A stretch of 64,000 bases of DNA from positions 1 to 64,000 of the forward strand of contig CATOSI010000004.1 of assembly GCA_951812505.1 (NCBI GenBank), read 5' to 3'. Under the pieces are notes generated by a model. It was given only the letters and a program-made list of their open reading frames with translations, was not told the DNA's origin and made no database searches. Of this stretch, positions 26,156 through 34,846 are shown piece by piece (within the stretch, counting starts at the first letter, position 1; each line of letters begins with the position of its first letter). The DNA is from an uncultured Dehalococcoidia bacterium (GTDB taxonomy: Bacteria; Chloroflexota; Dehalococcoidia; Lucifugimonadales; UBA1123). Both the position numbers and the translations under genes were made by a program.

Positions 26156-26651
26156 ATGGATACTCTGACCGGAGCGGGCTGCGGTAGTGGGTTTGGCGCC
26201 TTTGGGACGCGCAGGGAGGAAAATAGGGAAGGCGTAGCCCGATGAGTTCCTTTCCAGCGGCGATTCTGAGCGAAGGACTGAAACTCTTGATTCCTCCCTC
26301 CATAGCCTCGATGAGGAACCTTATCATCCTGCGTCCGCCGCCTGTGAGTTTCTTTACGTAGCCCGATATCTCCTCCTGAGCGGCAGAGAGCGCTGTGTCT
26401 ATCTCGTCCTCTATGACTTTGCGCTGCGCGGAATCTCTGGTTCTGGGGACTGAGGGCTTCCTTACGGACTCGACGAACTCGATGCCTTGTTCGATGCAGA
26501 GTATGGCGAGGACACGTCCGGCCATCAGTTAGTGCTGGGGCGTGAATCTGGGAAATAGTCCGTTCATGGCTTCTTTCATGAAGCGGACTACATCCCGCCC
26601 GTTGTCGGTTTCCTCTCCGACGATCTGTTGTAGTTCGGGGTAAGGGGTCAT
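26148..26651 (-). pseudogene. terminase-associated (small-subunit-like) gene interrupted by a TAA codon
   Basis: Read from the ATG at 26651, the frame gives 40 residues, then TAA at 26529-26531, then continues without shift for another 126 residues. The first part (TDNGRDVVRFMKEAMNG) matches TDNGNDIVDFLKDVLGQ of the intact protein at 46299-47171. The junction QH-stop-LMAGRVLAIL matches QHQLQAARMLTKHG, so the stop replaces a glutamine codon (CAA or CAG changed to TAA). Further on, FLIEAMEGGIKSFSPSLRIAAGKEL matches the FKPHHRMRAVREIL region of the intact copy. No terminase large-subunit gene is adjacent. Most likely a recent nonsense-mutated paralog. Confidence 0.75.
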
Positions 26652-27065
26652 CGTCAATTCGGAATTATGGGTTTAGAGTTGGAAATCATTAAGGCACCTG
26701 TGTTCTGTATCGTCAAGGGCAACTGTCTGGATCAGGATTGCCGAGCGGCGATTCTCTATAAGAGTTTCCAGAATGTGATGGATACACGACGGATAGGTTG
26801 CATTGATCTCCTGTGTTGGGAACCATCGGCTATAATGGGCGCGGGAGAACAGGTATGATGACTATCAACACCGACTTCCTCACACGCTGCATTCGACACG
26901 ATTCTGAGGGCCAATCCAATTTACTAAAGCCGATGTGCGGATTCAAGTACTTTGACTACGTGGATGTGGGTTCCATGAATGCACTGCCCAAGATGCTAGA
27001 TTCTTGTGGACCAATTCTTGCTCCCTCGTTTGACTGCCCAAAACCGCCGAACATATAATACCCGC
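26652..27065. other. 414-bp gap without a supported gene
   Basis: Two short reading frames of 63 and 81 residues cross this gap on the plus strand, but neither has a ribosome-binding site or recognisable sequence. Position 26652-26680 contains TCAATTCGGAATTATGG, resembling the AT-rich element family also found at 46131-46165 and inside the gene at 46299. Nothing else is seen. Confidence 0.5.
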
Positions 27066-27428
27066 ATGATAGAACAGGCGCTTATAGAGTCGAGGAACTG
27101 GGCGGAAGCCGCTTTCGATGCGGCGGACGAAATGCAGGCTTCCAACATCGTATTGCTGGATGTCCAGGAAGCGTGCGACTTCGCGGACTTTTTCGTGATA
27201 CTGACCGCCGATTCCAGCCGGCAGTTGCGCGCGCTGGTGAATGACATCGAGGAGCAGATGTCCGCAACGGGCGCCACCCTCCACCACGTCGAGGGGACGC
27301 ACAACAGCGGCTGGATCCTGATGGACTATGGTGGCATGATCGTCCACCTGATGGGTCCAGACGAGCGCGACTACTACGGACTGGAATCGGTCTGGCCGGA
27401 AGCGCGCAGGATCCGAATTATTCCGTGA
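27066..27428 (+). CDS. rsfS: ribosomal silencing factor RsfS
   Basis: RsfS (Iojap/YbeB family) binds ribosomal protein L14 and blocks subunit joining, lowering translation in starvation. The 120 residues include ALIESRNWAEAAFDAADEMQ, the strong signature LDVQEACDFADFFVILTA, HVEGTHNSGWILMDYGG and VHLMGPDERDYYGLE. Starting at 27066 gives the usual family length; the frame extends upstream without similarity. Its 3' end overlaps the convergent ndk gene by 11 bases. Confidence 0.92.
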   Translation: MIEQALIESRNWAEAAFDAADEMQASNIVLLDVQEACDFADFFVILTADSSRQLRALVNDIEEQMSATGATLHHVEGTHNSGWILMDYGGMIVHLMGPDERDYYGLESVWPEARRIRIIP

Positions 27429-27867
27429 TCCAGGGATCCGTAGCCCTGCCGTAACTCAGCAGTTCGTCTTCTGTGAAGAAGAGGCCGAGTTCTCTGGCCG
27501 CCGACTCGGGCGAATCCGACCCATGAACGAGATTTCGGCCAATGTCCACGCCGAAGTCGCCCCTGACCGAGCCGGGAGGGGAGTTTGCCGGGTTGGTGGC
27601 TCCCATCGTCTTTCTCACGATGGACACGGCGTTGTTTCCCTCGAATGCCATCGCCACGATTGGGCCGGACGTGATGAACCCAACCAGCCCGTCGAAGAAC
27701 GGCTTGCCGACGTGTTCGCCGTAGTGCCTGTTGGCCAGGTCTTCGCTCACCTGCATCAGCTTCATGCCGACTATCTTGAGTCCGGTACGCTCGAGACGAG
27801 CGATTATCTCCCCGCAGAGTCCTCTCTGGACAGCGTCGGGTTTCAGCAGTACCAATGTCTTTTCCAC
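27418..27867 (-). CDS. ndk: nucleoside diphosphate kinase
   Basis: Ndk transfers the gamma phosphate of ATP to nucleoside diphosphates through a phosphohistidine. MEKTLVLLKPDAVQRGLCGE is the family N-terminus and the active-site histidine is in RNLVHGSDSPESA. At 149 residues it is full length. It is the last gene of a minus-strand run tsaE-tsaB-ndk with gaps of 13 and 30 bases. Confidence 0.97.
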   Translation of the reverse strand: MEKTLVLLKPDAVQRGLCGEIIARLERTGLKIVGMKLMQVSEDLANRHYGEHVGKPFFDGLVGFITSGPIVAMAFEGNNAVSIVRKTMGATNPANSPPGSVRGDFGVDIGRNLVHGSDSPESAARELGLFFTEDELLSYGRATDPWITE

Positions 27868-27897
27868 TTAGATACCTCGTTGACTTTCAGTGTGAAT

Positions 27898-28590
27898 TCA
27901 GTTTGTCCGTTGCCCTTGCCCCCACCGCCTGTTGGCAGCGCTGACCTGCGAGCTTCGCAAGTACATAGGACTGACCATAGCGGCGTCGGAAGTGCAGCCG
28001 GAACGCAGTTTTTCATAGCCGAGATTGGCAAGGGCAGAGGAGTGACGCGAGGGCGGTCTTGCCCTCGACAGCATTGCGCCGCTGCCGAGCCTGCTCTTGA
28101 TGTCCGACTCCAAGTCAGCAACGGCCTCGCCGCAGTAGAATGTGTCGGCGGATAGACCTTGGAGAAACGAGTCCAAGTCCTGGAGTCCGATCTCGGGGTC
28201 CTCTTGATCTGGATTCAGAGTGCCGACGTAGAGCCTGGTTCTGCCTGCGCTCACTATCGCGCATACCGGATTGGGTAAGTCTCTGAATGGGTGAAGCTCG
28301 AGCTCCAAGGTTCCGACCGTTACAAGAGGGATCTCGGATGTGTGGGCGATGGCCTTGGCGGTACTCATTCCGACCCTGAGCGCGCTGAAACCGCCCGGTC
28401 CCGAGGCAGCGAAGACGGCAGTGAGTTCCCCAATCTTCGCATCTGCCTGGTCCAGCGCGCGATTGATCGCGGGAACCAACTCGACCGAGTGATTGCGCTC
28501 CGAGCGCCACGCGATTTCGACCAGAGTGCGGCCTTCACGTGAAAGGCCGACGCAGGCGTACCTCGTGGAGGTGTCTATCTGGAGTTCCAA
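27898..28590 (-). CDS. tsaB: tRNA threonylcarbamoyladenosine synthesis protein TsaB
   Basis: TsaB is the inactive-ATPase partner of TsaD in making t6A37 on ANN-decoding tRNAs. The ASKHA fold is visible from the opening QIDTSTRYACVGLS, NHSVELVPAINRAL, and AASGPGGFSALRVGMSTAKAIAH. The protein has 230 residues, typical for the family. Its neighbour tsaE belongs to the same pathway; tsaD is not in the window. Confidence 0.93.
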   Translation of the reverse strand: MELQIDTSTRYACVGLSREGRTLVEIAWRSERNHSVELVPAINRALDQADAKIGELTAVFAASGPGGFSALRVGMSTAKAIAHTSEIPLVTVGTLELELHPFRDLPNPVCAIVSAGRTRLYVGTLNPDQEDPEIGLQDLDSFLQGLSADTFYCGEAVADLESDIKSRLGSGAMLSRARPPSRHSSALANLGYEKLRSGCTSDAAMVSPMYLRSSQVSAANRRWGQGQRTN

Positions 28591-28603
28591 AAGGCTTACC
28601 TCA

Positions 28604-29086
28604 TTATTTGCCTGAAATGAATTCTTTCAAGTCGCGCAAGGCTGAGAAGAGAGGCGTCCGGCTGTCGTGGTTGGCGTCCAGTGTGAATACTCTCGCGTCT
28701 TCCGAGACTGTCTCTATGGAAATATCAACGTGGTCCACCGGGAAGTAACCCTGTGCTTTGTCCGCCCACTCGATTACGCAAAGGCCGTCTCCAAAGAGAT
28801 AGTCTTCCAGTCCGAGGCCGTCTATTTCCTCGAACGAGTCCAGTCGGTACAAGTCCATGTGGTAAACGGGAATGCAGGCGTCGTACTCGTTTACGAGCAC
28901 GAAAGTCGGGCTGCGCGCGTATTCGTCGGAACCAAGCCCCCAGAGAATGCCTTGGGTGAGCGTGGTTTTTCCCGCGCCCAGTCCCCCGGACAGCAGGACT
29001 ATGTCTCCGGGGTAAACGTTGGAGCCGATTACGCGACCCAGTTCGTGGGTAGTTTCTACCGAGTTGCTGTGAAGGCTGACTTTCAT
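28604..29086 (-). CDS. tsaE: tRNA threonylcarbamoyladenosine synthesis ATPase TsaE
   Basis: TsaE is the P-loop ATPase that works with TsaB and TsaD in t6A37 synthesis. The Walker A motif is GGLGAGKTTLTQGI, the switch region is RSPTFVLVNEY, HMDLYRL and LEDYLFGDGLCVIEWADK follow as in all TsaE proteins. It has 160 residues, normal length. It heads the minus-strand run. Confidence 0.95.
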   Translation of the reverse strand: MKVSLHSNSVETTHELGRVIGSNVYPGDIVLLSGGLGAGKTTLTQGILWGLGSDEYARSPTFVLVNEYDACIPVYHMDLYRLDSFEEIDGLGLEDYLFGDGLCVIEWADKAQGYFPVDHVDISIETVSEDARVFTLDANHDSRTPLFSALRDLKEFISGK

Positions 29087-29206
29087 GTTTCGCCAATTCT
29101 CTCGGTCGGCAATTTCAGATTCAGACAGTGGAGCGCCGGCGGTACATTCGCCGACGCATTTGTATTATATTGACCCAAACCAGTAGACAACAAGACGAGG
29201 TAATAC

Positions 29207-29941
29207 TTGAAGGCTCTAATAGTATCCGACGTGCATAGTAATCTTGAAGCGTTCACGACCGTAATCGAAGACGCCGACAGGCTGGGCGGTTTCGACGAGA
29301 TCTGGTCGCTTGGGGACCTGGTAGGTTATGGACCTGACCCGGGGGCGGTCGTAGATCTGTTGAGAGAGTACCCACACCAAGCCATAGCCGGGAATCACGA
29401 CCTGGCTTCTGTAGGCAAGTTGAGCCTCGAAGCCTTCAATCCATACGCTGCCGCGGCGAACACGTGGACCGCGGGCGTTCTGGATGAAGACCGGAGACAG
29501 TATCTAGTGGGCCAGCCGCTTACGCTGGAAATAGATGAGTTCACTCTTGCCCACGGTAGCCCGAGAGACCCGATCTGGGAATACGTCATCTCGGTCAGGG
29601 CCGCGATTGCCAGCTTCAACCACTTCGAAACCTACTGGTGCCTGGTGGGACACTCGCACGTTCCGTTCATATGTCGCCCGGACGCCCAGAGAGGCGCGGT
29701 TTTCATGAGTCCGCCCCTAGGCGGGTCTTTCGATCTGGGAGAGGAGAGGCTGATAATCAATCCCGGTAGCGTGGGTCAGCCGCGTGACGGCGATCCCAGC
29801 GCGTCCTACGCTATGTACGACTCAGTTGAAAAAACCGTCAGCCACCGCCGGGTAATCTACGACATCTCAGCCACGCAGGATAAGATGCGGTTACACGGAC
29901 TGCCCGACTTCCTGATAGACAGGCTTGCACAGGGTCGCTGA
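29207..29941 (+). CDS. calcineurin-like metallophosphoesterase
   Basis: A 244-residue phosphodiesterase of the YfcE/MJ0936-like group. All metal-binding motifs are present: SDVHSNLEA (DxH), LGDLVGYGPDP, AGNHD, AHGSP and GHSH, followed by INPGSVGQPRDG. The start is TTG behind AGGTAA. It probably cleaves a cyclic nucleotide or small phosphodiester, but the substrate is unknown. It diverges from tsaE and converges with the acetyltransferase gene. Confidence 0.88.
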   Translation: MKALIVSDVHSNLEAFTTVIEDADRLGGFDEIWSLGDLVGYGPDPGAVVDLLREYPHQAIAGNHDLASVGKLSLEAFNPYAAAANTWTAGVLDEDRRQYLVGQPLTLEIDEFTLAHGSPRDPIWEYVISVRAAIASFNHFETYWCLVGHSHVPFICRPDAQRGAVFMSPPLGGSFDLGEERLIINPGSVGQPRDGDPSASYAMYDSVEKTVSHRRVIYDISATQDKMRLHGLPDFLIDRLAQGR

Positions 29942-29960
29942 GGCGCGTCGAAGAGAAGCT

Positions 29961-30545
29961 CTACCTTCTCATCTGCCACCACTCGCTCCACCTGCCCAGC
30001 GACAGTTCCGAAATCACGATGTCGCAGGGTCTTCCCGCAACGTCTTTGGCGTGGTTCGGCAATGTCGCTATTTGTACGAAACCAAGCGCTTGCATCGTGG
30101 CTATTGCGCGGCTTCTGGGAGCGTCCACCACCTCCGCCACCAGCTTTTCCAGGCCCGTCTCGTGCGCGATTTCGGCAAGTTCGCGTATCACGGCGGAACC
30201 GATTCCGTGCTGTCGGTATCTCGGATCCACGACTATTCTCACCTCGCCGATGTGCTTTCGGGCGCCCGCCCTGCTTCGCATAAGGGTGCCGTCGGCCACG
30301 ACCTGCCCGGCTTCGTTGACAGCCAGGAGGGGAAGCGCCCTGTCGTAGTCCAGCTCGCTTATCCACCTCGAAATGACGCGCGGCGACGTTACATCTTCCT
30401 TCAGGTAGAACCTGTCCTCCTCCGACACTCTCAGAAAGAAGTCCAGGAGAGCGGATTCGTGTTCGGCCCTGAGCGGCATGATTGTTATGGATTCTCCATC
30501 AAGCTCGAGTGTCTTGGGATACGCAGTCATCTCATAAACGGGCAT
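29961..30545 (-). CDS. GNAT-family N-acetyltransferase
   Basis: A 194-residue acetyltransferase. The acetyl-CoA loop appears as EVRIVVDPRYRQHGIGSAVIREL, preceded by a LLAVNEAGQVVADGTL beta region and followed by the ATMQALGFVQIA segment of motif B. The N-terminal MPLRAEHESALLDFFLRVSEEDRFYL resembles the Pat-like protein acetyltransferase domains. The ATG at 30545 has AGGA five bases upstream; a TTG at 30560 is the alternative. Target is unknown. Confidence 0.83.
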   Translation of the reverse strand: MPVYEMTAYPKTLELDGESITIMPLRAEHESALLDFFLRVSEEDRFYLKEDVTSPRVISRWISELDYDRALPLLAVNEAGQVVADGTLMRSRAGARKHIGEVRIVVDPRYRQHGIGSAVIRELAEIAHETGLEKLVAEVVDAPRSRAIATMQALGFVQIATLPNHAKDVAGRPCDIVISELSLGRWSEWWQMRR

Positions 30546-30704
30546 TGTTTCCTGCTCCAAATGTCTAACACTAAAGAGATAAGGGTCAATCCATGACCAT
30601 AGTTTACAGATTGAGGTTGCCCCATGTCAGTGGAAGATTGAGATTATCGCTTCTCCGCGCGGTAGGTTGAGTCTTCCACCAACAGAAAGTTACTGTGATC
30701 ACTG

Positions 30705-31718
30705 CTATGCCTTATAGCAGGCCGCCATGTGTTCGTCGCCTTTGTCCTCTAATTCAGGGTGGTCGCTGTCGCGGCAGAACTCGTCGGCCAGCGGACAACG
30801 GTCGTAGAATCTGCAGCGAGGGTACGGGTCAACTGGAATGGAAACGCCGCCCTCGATCTCGACCGGAGGACGCGAGTATGTTGGGTCGGGGACCGGCACG
30901 GCGGACAGAAGCGCTCGGGTGTACGGATGGCGGGGATTTTGGAGCACCTCCTCGGTTTCGCCCATCTCGACTATCTTTCCAAGATACATGACGGCTATTC
31001 GGTCGCACATGTACCTGGCGACTGCTAGGTCGTGGGTGATGTACAAGTAGCTGATACCCAGCCGCGACGCCAACTCCTCCATGAGGCGCATGACGCCGGT
31101 CCTGATTGAGACGTCGAGCATCGAAGTGGGTTCGTCCGCCACCACGAACTTGGGCTCCACCACCAGGGCCCTCGCAATTGCCACACGCTGACGCTGGCCG
31201 CCCGACAGTTCATGCGGGTGTCTGAACATGAACGAGCGCGGCGGAGTGAGCCCTACCATTTCGAGCATTTGGGACGCGCGGTCTATGTGGTCCAGAGCGC
31301 TGCCTATCTTCTGCGTCCTGAGCGGCTCGGCCACGGTGTCGAAGATAGTACGGCGCGGGTTCATGGACTCGTAGGGGTCCTGGAAAATCATCTGCGCCTG
31401 CTTGCGGAATGCCTTGAGAGACTTTCCTTTCAGCGTGGCGATGTCGGTCGGCTCGCCCTCGCCGTCATCGAACATGATGTGGCCGTCTGTAGGATCGACG
31501 AGTCTCACGAGCAGTTTTCCGGTCGTCGTCTTGCCGCACCCCGACTCGCCTACCAGGCCAAAGCTCTCACCCTTGAACAACTCGAACTGAACGCCGTCAA
31601 CGGCGTGTATGAAGCTCCGGCTTCGGTCGAACCAGTTCCCGGATGACACCGGAAATAGCTTGCTGAGGTCCTGAACACTCAGTAGGGGCTGGTCTTGTAT
31701 TTGAGCGGTATGAGTCAT
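30705..31718 (-). CDS. oligopeptide/dipeptide ABC transporter ATP-binding protein (OppF/DppF-type)
   Basis: A 337-residue ATPase. Walker A is GESGCGKTTTGKLL, the signature is LSGGQRQRVAIARAL, Walker B VVADEPTSMLD, and the switch histidine is in YITHDLA. The C-terminal oligo_HPY extension with CRFYDRCPLADEFC is diagnostic of Opp/Dpp ATPases and may carry an Fe-S or zinc site. It is the last gene of a five-gene minus-strand operon and follows its partner ATPase by 7 bases. Confidence 0.93.
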   Translation of the reverse strand: MTHTAQIQDQPLLSVQDLSKLFPVSSGNWFDRSRSFIHAVDGVQFELFKGESFGLVGESGCGKTTTGKLLVRLVDPTDGHIMFDDGEGEPTDIATLKGKSLKAFRKQAQMIFQDPYESMNPRRTIFDTVAEPLRTQKIGSALDHIDRASQMLEMVGLTPPRSFMFRHPHELSGGQRQRVAIARALVVEPKFVVADEPTSMLDVSIRTGVMRLMEELASRLGISYLYITHDLAVARYMCDRIAVMYLGKIVEMGETEEVLQNPRHPYTRALLSAVPVPDPTYSRPPVEIEGGVSIPVDPYPRCRFYDRCPLADEFCRDSDHPELEDKGDEHMAACYKA

Positions 31719-31725
31719 GCGTCAA

Positions 31726-32724
31726 CTATTCCGGTGGATTCCAGCACGCCGCCCATCGCTCCCCACGGCGCACAACCGGCGGCTCCTGGGTAAAACACTC
31801 ATCCGTCGCGTAAGGACAGCGTGGATGGAAACTACAGCCGGGTGGCGGGTCCAGCAGGTTAGGCGGCTCTCCCGGGAGCGTTGTCAGTTCATGCTTCTCG
31901 CCGCTGACGCTCGGGAACGCGGACATAAGTGCGCGCGTGTACGGGTGAATCGGATTCTCGAAGATGCCCCGCGCGTCGCCGAACTCCACTATCCTGCCCG
32001 CGTACATGACTCCCACCACGTCGCTCACCTCCGCGATGACCGCCATGTCGTGCGATATGTAGATCATGCCCATGTCCAGTTCGCGCTGGACTTTCTTCAT
32101 CTCTCGCAGAATATGGTCCTGTACGATGACGTCGAGCGCGGTCGTCGGCTCATCGGCGATGATCAGGTCCGGCTCGCACGCAAGCGCCATGGCAATGATA
32201 GCCCTCTGCTTCATCCCGCCGCTGTACTCGTGCGGGTAGCGCGGGATGAAGCTGTGGTCGAGGCTTACCAGGTCGTACAGTTCCCGCACTCGCTCAAGCG
32301 CCTCGCCCCGGGCGGATTCGACATGGTATTCCAACGCCTCTACTATCTGGTCTCCCACCCTGTACACCGGATCGAGCGAGTTCATCGCCGCCTGGAAGAC
32401 CATCGAGACCCGCGCCCAGCGATACTCAAGCATCTGCTCCTCTGACAACCGCGCTATGTCAACGCCGTCCAAGAGAATCTCGCCTCCCAGGATGCGCGCG
32501 TTCTCGGGCAGCAGATTGAGAAGGGTGATAGCTATAGAAGACTTGCCGCATCCTGATTCGCCCACGAGGCCGAGTGCCTGGCCTCGTTCTACCGAGAACG
32601 ACACGCGGTCCACCGCGCTCACTTCGCCCTCTCGCGTCGTGTAGCGCATCGTCAGGTCGCGAACTTCCAGGAGCGGTCGCCGCCCGCCGTTCCGAGCAAT
32701 TCCGCTGTCGGCAGTAGCGCTCAT
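31726..32724 (-). CDS. oligopeptide/dipeptide ABC transporter ATP-binding protein (OppD/DppD-type)
   Basis: A 332-residue ATPase, second nucleotide-binding subunit of the importer. Walker A is GESGCGKSSIAITLLNL, the signature YSGGMKQRAIIAMAL, Walker B IIADEPTTALD and the switch ISHDMAV. The C-terminal CSFHPRCPYATDECF belongs to the oligo_HPY domain. Its ATG overlaps the permease stop codon by 4 bases. Confidence 0.93.
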   Translation of the reverse strand: MSATADSGIARNGGRRPLLEVRDLTMRYTTREGEVSAVDRVSFSVERGQALGLVGESGCGKSSIAITLLNLLPENARILGGEILLDGVDIARLSEEQMLEYRWARVSMVFQAAMNSLDPVYRVGDQIVEALEYHVESARGEALERVRELYDLVSLDHSFIPRYPHEYSGGMKQRAIIAMALACEPDLIIADEPTTALDVIVQDHILREMKKVQRELDMGMIYISHDMAVIAEVSDVVGVMYAGRIVEFGDARGIFENPIHPYTRALMSAFPSVSGEKHELTTLPGEPPNLLDPPPGCSFHPRCPYATDECFTQEPPVVRRGERWAACWNPPE

Positions 32725-33686
32725 GCCCGCCTGAGCCTCGGATTGATTACCTCATCAAGCGAGCGGCCCACCAGATAGAACGATGAACACAGTAGCGTTA
32801 TAGAGAGGCTGGCCGGAAAGATGAGCCACCAGTATTCGGTGACCTGGAGCAGATATCCCGCCGACTCGGTCGTGTGAATCATCAGCCCCCAACTCATGCG
32901 AATGTCCAGCAGTCCGAGGAAGCTGAGTATCGCCTCCGAGAAGATCGCGCCGGTAACGGTGAACATCATGTACAGGAACGACAGTGGCAGCAGATTCGGG
33001 ACAACGTGGACGAAGATGATGTGGAACGGCCCGCCGCCCGCAATCCGCGCCGCTTCGATGTACGGCTTGACCACGACCGAAAGAGCCTGCGACTTCAGCA
33101 CTACTCCGGTTCCCCCGAAGCCGGACAGGACCCCGATGATCAGCGCGAGCTCGAAGTGCTCGACGCCGATTAGTGCGCTCAGCACGATTAACACGCTAAT
33201 GCCCGGCATCATTATCATTATGTCTGCGAGCCTCATGAGCAGCATATCCACTACTCCGCCGAAGTATGCGGAGACCGCTCCTACCGCAGTGCCGATGGTG
33301 ACGGTCACGACCGCCGCCAGCAGCCCAAGCAGGAACTCCGACCTTGCGCTGAACATGAGCTGGCTGAGGATGTCCCTGCCAAGCGGGTCGGTGCCGAGCG
33401 GGTGGCTCAGGCTCGGAGGCGCTGGCTGCCGTGTCTCATCAAATGAATAGCCGATCACCGGGTCGTAGATTCGCTCTTCCCACACGAAATTCATCAGAAT
33501 AGGATGCGATATTGCGAGCACCGCGTAGAAGATGATCACGGCCAACCCTATAACCCCGATCCGCGCACCAAGAAACAGGGACCAGTTCTGCTTCAGGCTG
33601 CGTGCCGCGAGAACCAGCCGCGCCTTCCAGATAGAGTCGGGAGCCTGGAGTTCGGGATAGAGCGCTGGGTCGGGGGTGTTTCGCAT
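32721..33686 (-). CDS. oligopeptide/dipeptide ABC transporter permease (DppC-type)
   Basis: A 321-residue inner-membrane permease. An N-terminal soluble segment and first helix (IGVIGLAVIIFYAVLAI) are followed by HPLGTDPLGRDILSQL, which is the DppC signature, five more helices, and the EAA-type loop EAARIAGGGPFHIIFVHVVPN. A start at 33686, 5 bases after the preceding stop, avoids a 54-residue Gly-rich leader that is the shadow of the upstream gene. Confidence 0.92.
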   Translation of the reverse strand: MRNTPDPALYPELQAPDSIWKARLVLAARSLKQNWSLFLGARIGVIGLAVIIFYAVLAISHPILMNFVWEERIYDPVIGYSFDETRQPAPPSLSHPLGTDPLGRDILSQLMFSARSEFLLGLLAAVVTVTIGTAVGAVSAYFGGVVDMLLMRLADIMIMMPGISVLIVLSALIGVEHFELALIIGVLSGFGGTGVVLKSQALSVVVKPYIEAARIAGGGPFHIIFVHVVPNLLPLSFLYMMFTVTGAIFSEAILSFLGLLDIRMSWGLMIHTTESAGYLLQVTEYWWLIFPASLSITLLCSSFYLVGRSLDEVINPRLRRA

Positions 33687-33691
33687 GGCGC

Positions 33692-34840
33692 TCAGTACCG
33701 TATCCTCGGGTCCAGATACACATACAGAACATCCGCCACCAGGTGCGCCACCAGCACGAATATCCCCACGAACACGAACGCCCCTACCGCCAGCGGCAAG
33801 TCCTCCGACACCGCCGCTGCCACGAGCGTTTGCCCCATGCCCGGCCACGAGAAGATGGACTCGATTATCACGCCGCCGTCAATCGCGAACGCCAGGCTGA
33901 ACACGAAACTCGTCACCACCGGAAGCAGCGCGTTGCGGGCCACGTGCGCGTCCCGCACTCGCTTCTCCGGCAGACCCTTCGCCCGCGCCGCCATTACGAA
34001 ATCCTCGCGCATCGTCTCCAGCATACTGTTCCGGGTCAGCAGCATCGTTCCCGCGAAACTTATCAGCGCCAGCGTCAGCACGGGCAGAATCATGTGCGAT
34101 ACGATGTCCCACGCTAGGTATCCTATCCCGCTCGCAAGCCAGAAGCCGCCCACTACCAGGAGCGAGACCGCTACGCTCCCCACCTGTATGTACCGCGCCC
34201 CGGCCACTCGCTTTCTGCTGGTGAAGAAGAACGCCAGGAACATCACCACCGACATCGCTATCGCCGTCAGTATCATGCGATTGAAGACTGCATTGGCGTC
34301 CGTTGGGGCATCCCTCCACAAAACCGGATCCAGGAACTTTCCTATCGGAAACCAGCCCGCTTTGAAGGCGAACAGCCAGATCATCATCAGACCGAACCAC
34401 GGTGTGAACACCGTGTAGAGCGTGACGCCGCCTATGGTGGATGTGTATTCGGCCCAACTGCCCCTGCGCCAGGCGATTATCTTGCCCAGCGCGAAGCCCA
34501 GATAGAACGACACCACGGTCGCTGTCAGGAACAGCATCAGCGTTCGCGGCAGACGCTCGGCAATGACGTCGGACACGCTTCTGGGGTAGTGAATGAATGA
34601 TACGCCCAGGTTGCCAGTCAGCGTGTTCCTCACGTGCACGAGGTACTGCTTCCAGAGAGGCTCATTGACTCCGAACATATCGCGCAGCCGCTCCCGCGTC
34701 TCCGGCGGAAGGTCCGGGTTCAGCGAGTAAATGTTACTCACGTCCCCCGGCTGCGCGTTCACCACGAAGAACACGATGGACAGGAACACGAACAGAGTCA
34801 GAAGAATCTGCGCGGTTCTCTTGAGGATGTATCTGACCAT
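33692..34840 (-). CDS. oligopeptide/dipeptide ABC transporter permease (DppB-type)
   Basis: A 382-residue permease beginning MVRYILKRTAQILLTLFVFL, the standard DppB N-terminus, followed by the PGDVSN periplasmic loop and an EAA loop near DFVMAARAKGLPEKRVRDAH. It is longer than the usual 310-340 residues because of an insertion with extra hydrophobic segments between residues 145 and 230. It follows the binding-protein gene by 6 bases. Confidence 0.92.
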   Translation of the reverse strand: MVRYILKRTAQILLTLFVFLSIVFFVVNAQPGDVSNIYSLNPDLPPETRERLRDMFGVNEPLWKQYLVHVRNTLTGNLGVSFIHYPRSVSDVIAERLPRTLMLFLTATVVSFYLGFALGKIIAWRRGSWAEYTSTIGGVTLYTVFTPWFGLMMIWLFAFKAGWFPIGKFLDPVLWRDAPTDANAVFNRMILTAIAMSVVMFLAFFFTSRKRVAGARYIQVGSVAVSLLVVGGFWLASGIGYLAWDIVSHMILPVLTLALISFAGTMLLTRNSMLETMREDFVMAARAKGLPEKRVRDAHVARNALLPVVTSFVFSLAFAIDGGVIIESIFSWPGMGQTLVAAAVSEDLPLAVGAFVFVGIFVLVAHLVADVLYVYLDPRIRY

Positions 34841-34846
34841 CTCGCG

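Noticed and set aside
26529-26531. Recoding of TAA as glutamine
   Set aside because: TAA serves as the normal stop of several confident genes here, for example aroA and gmk, so a nonsense mutation is the simpler reading.
26667-27058. Two short plus-strand reading frames before rsfS
   Set aside because: No ribosome-binding site, no recognisable motif, and they overlap each other in different frames.
33504-34418. 304-residue plus-strand frame opposite the permeases
   Set aside because: Antisense to two overlapping, clearly conserved permease genes; no motif and no ribosome-binding site.
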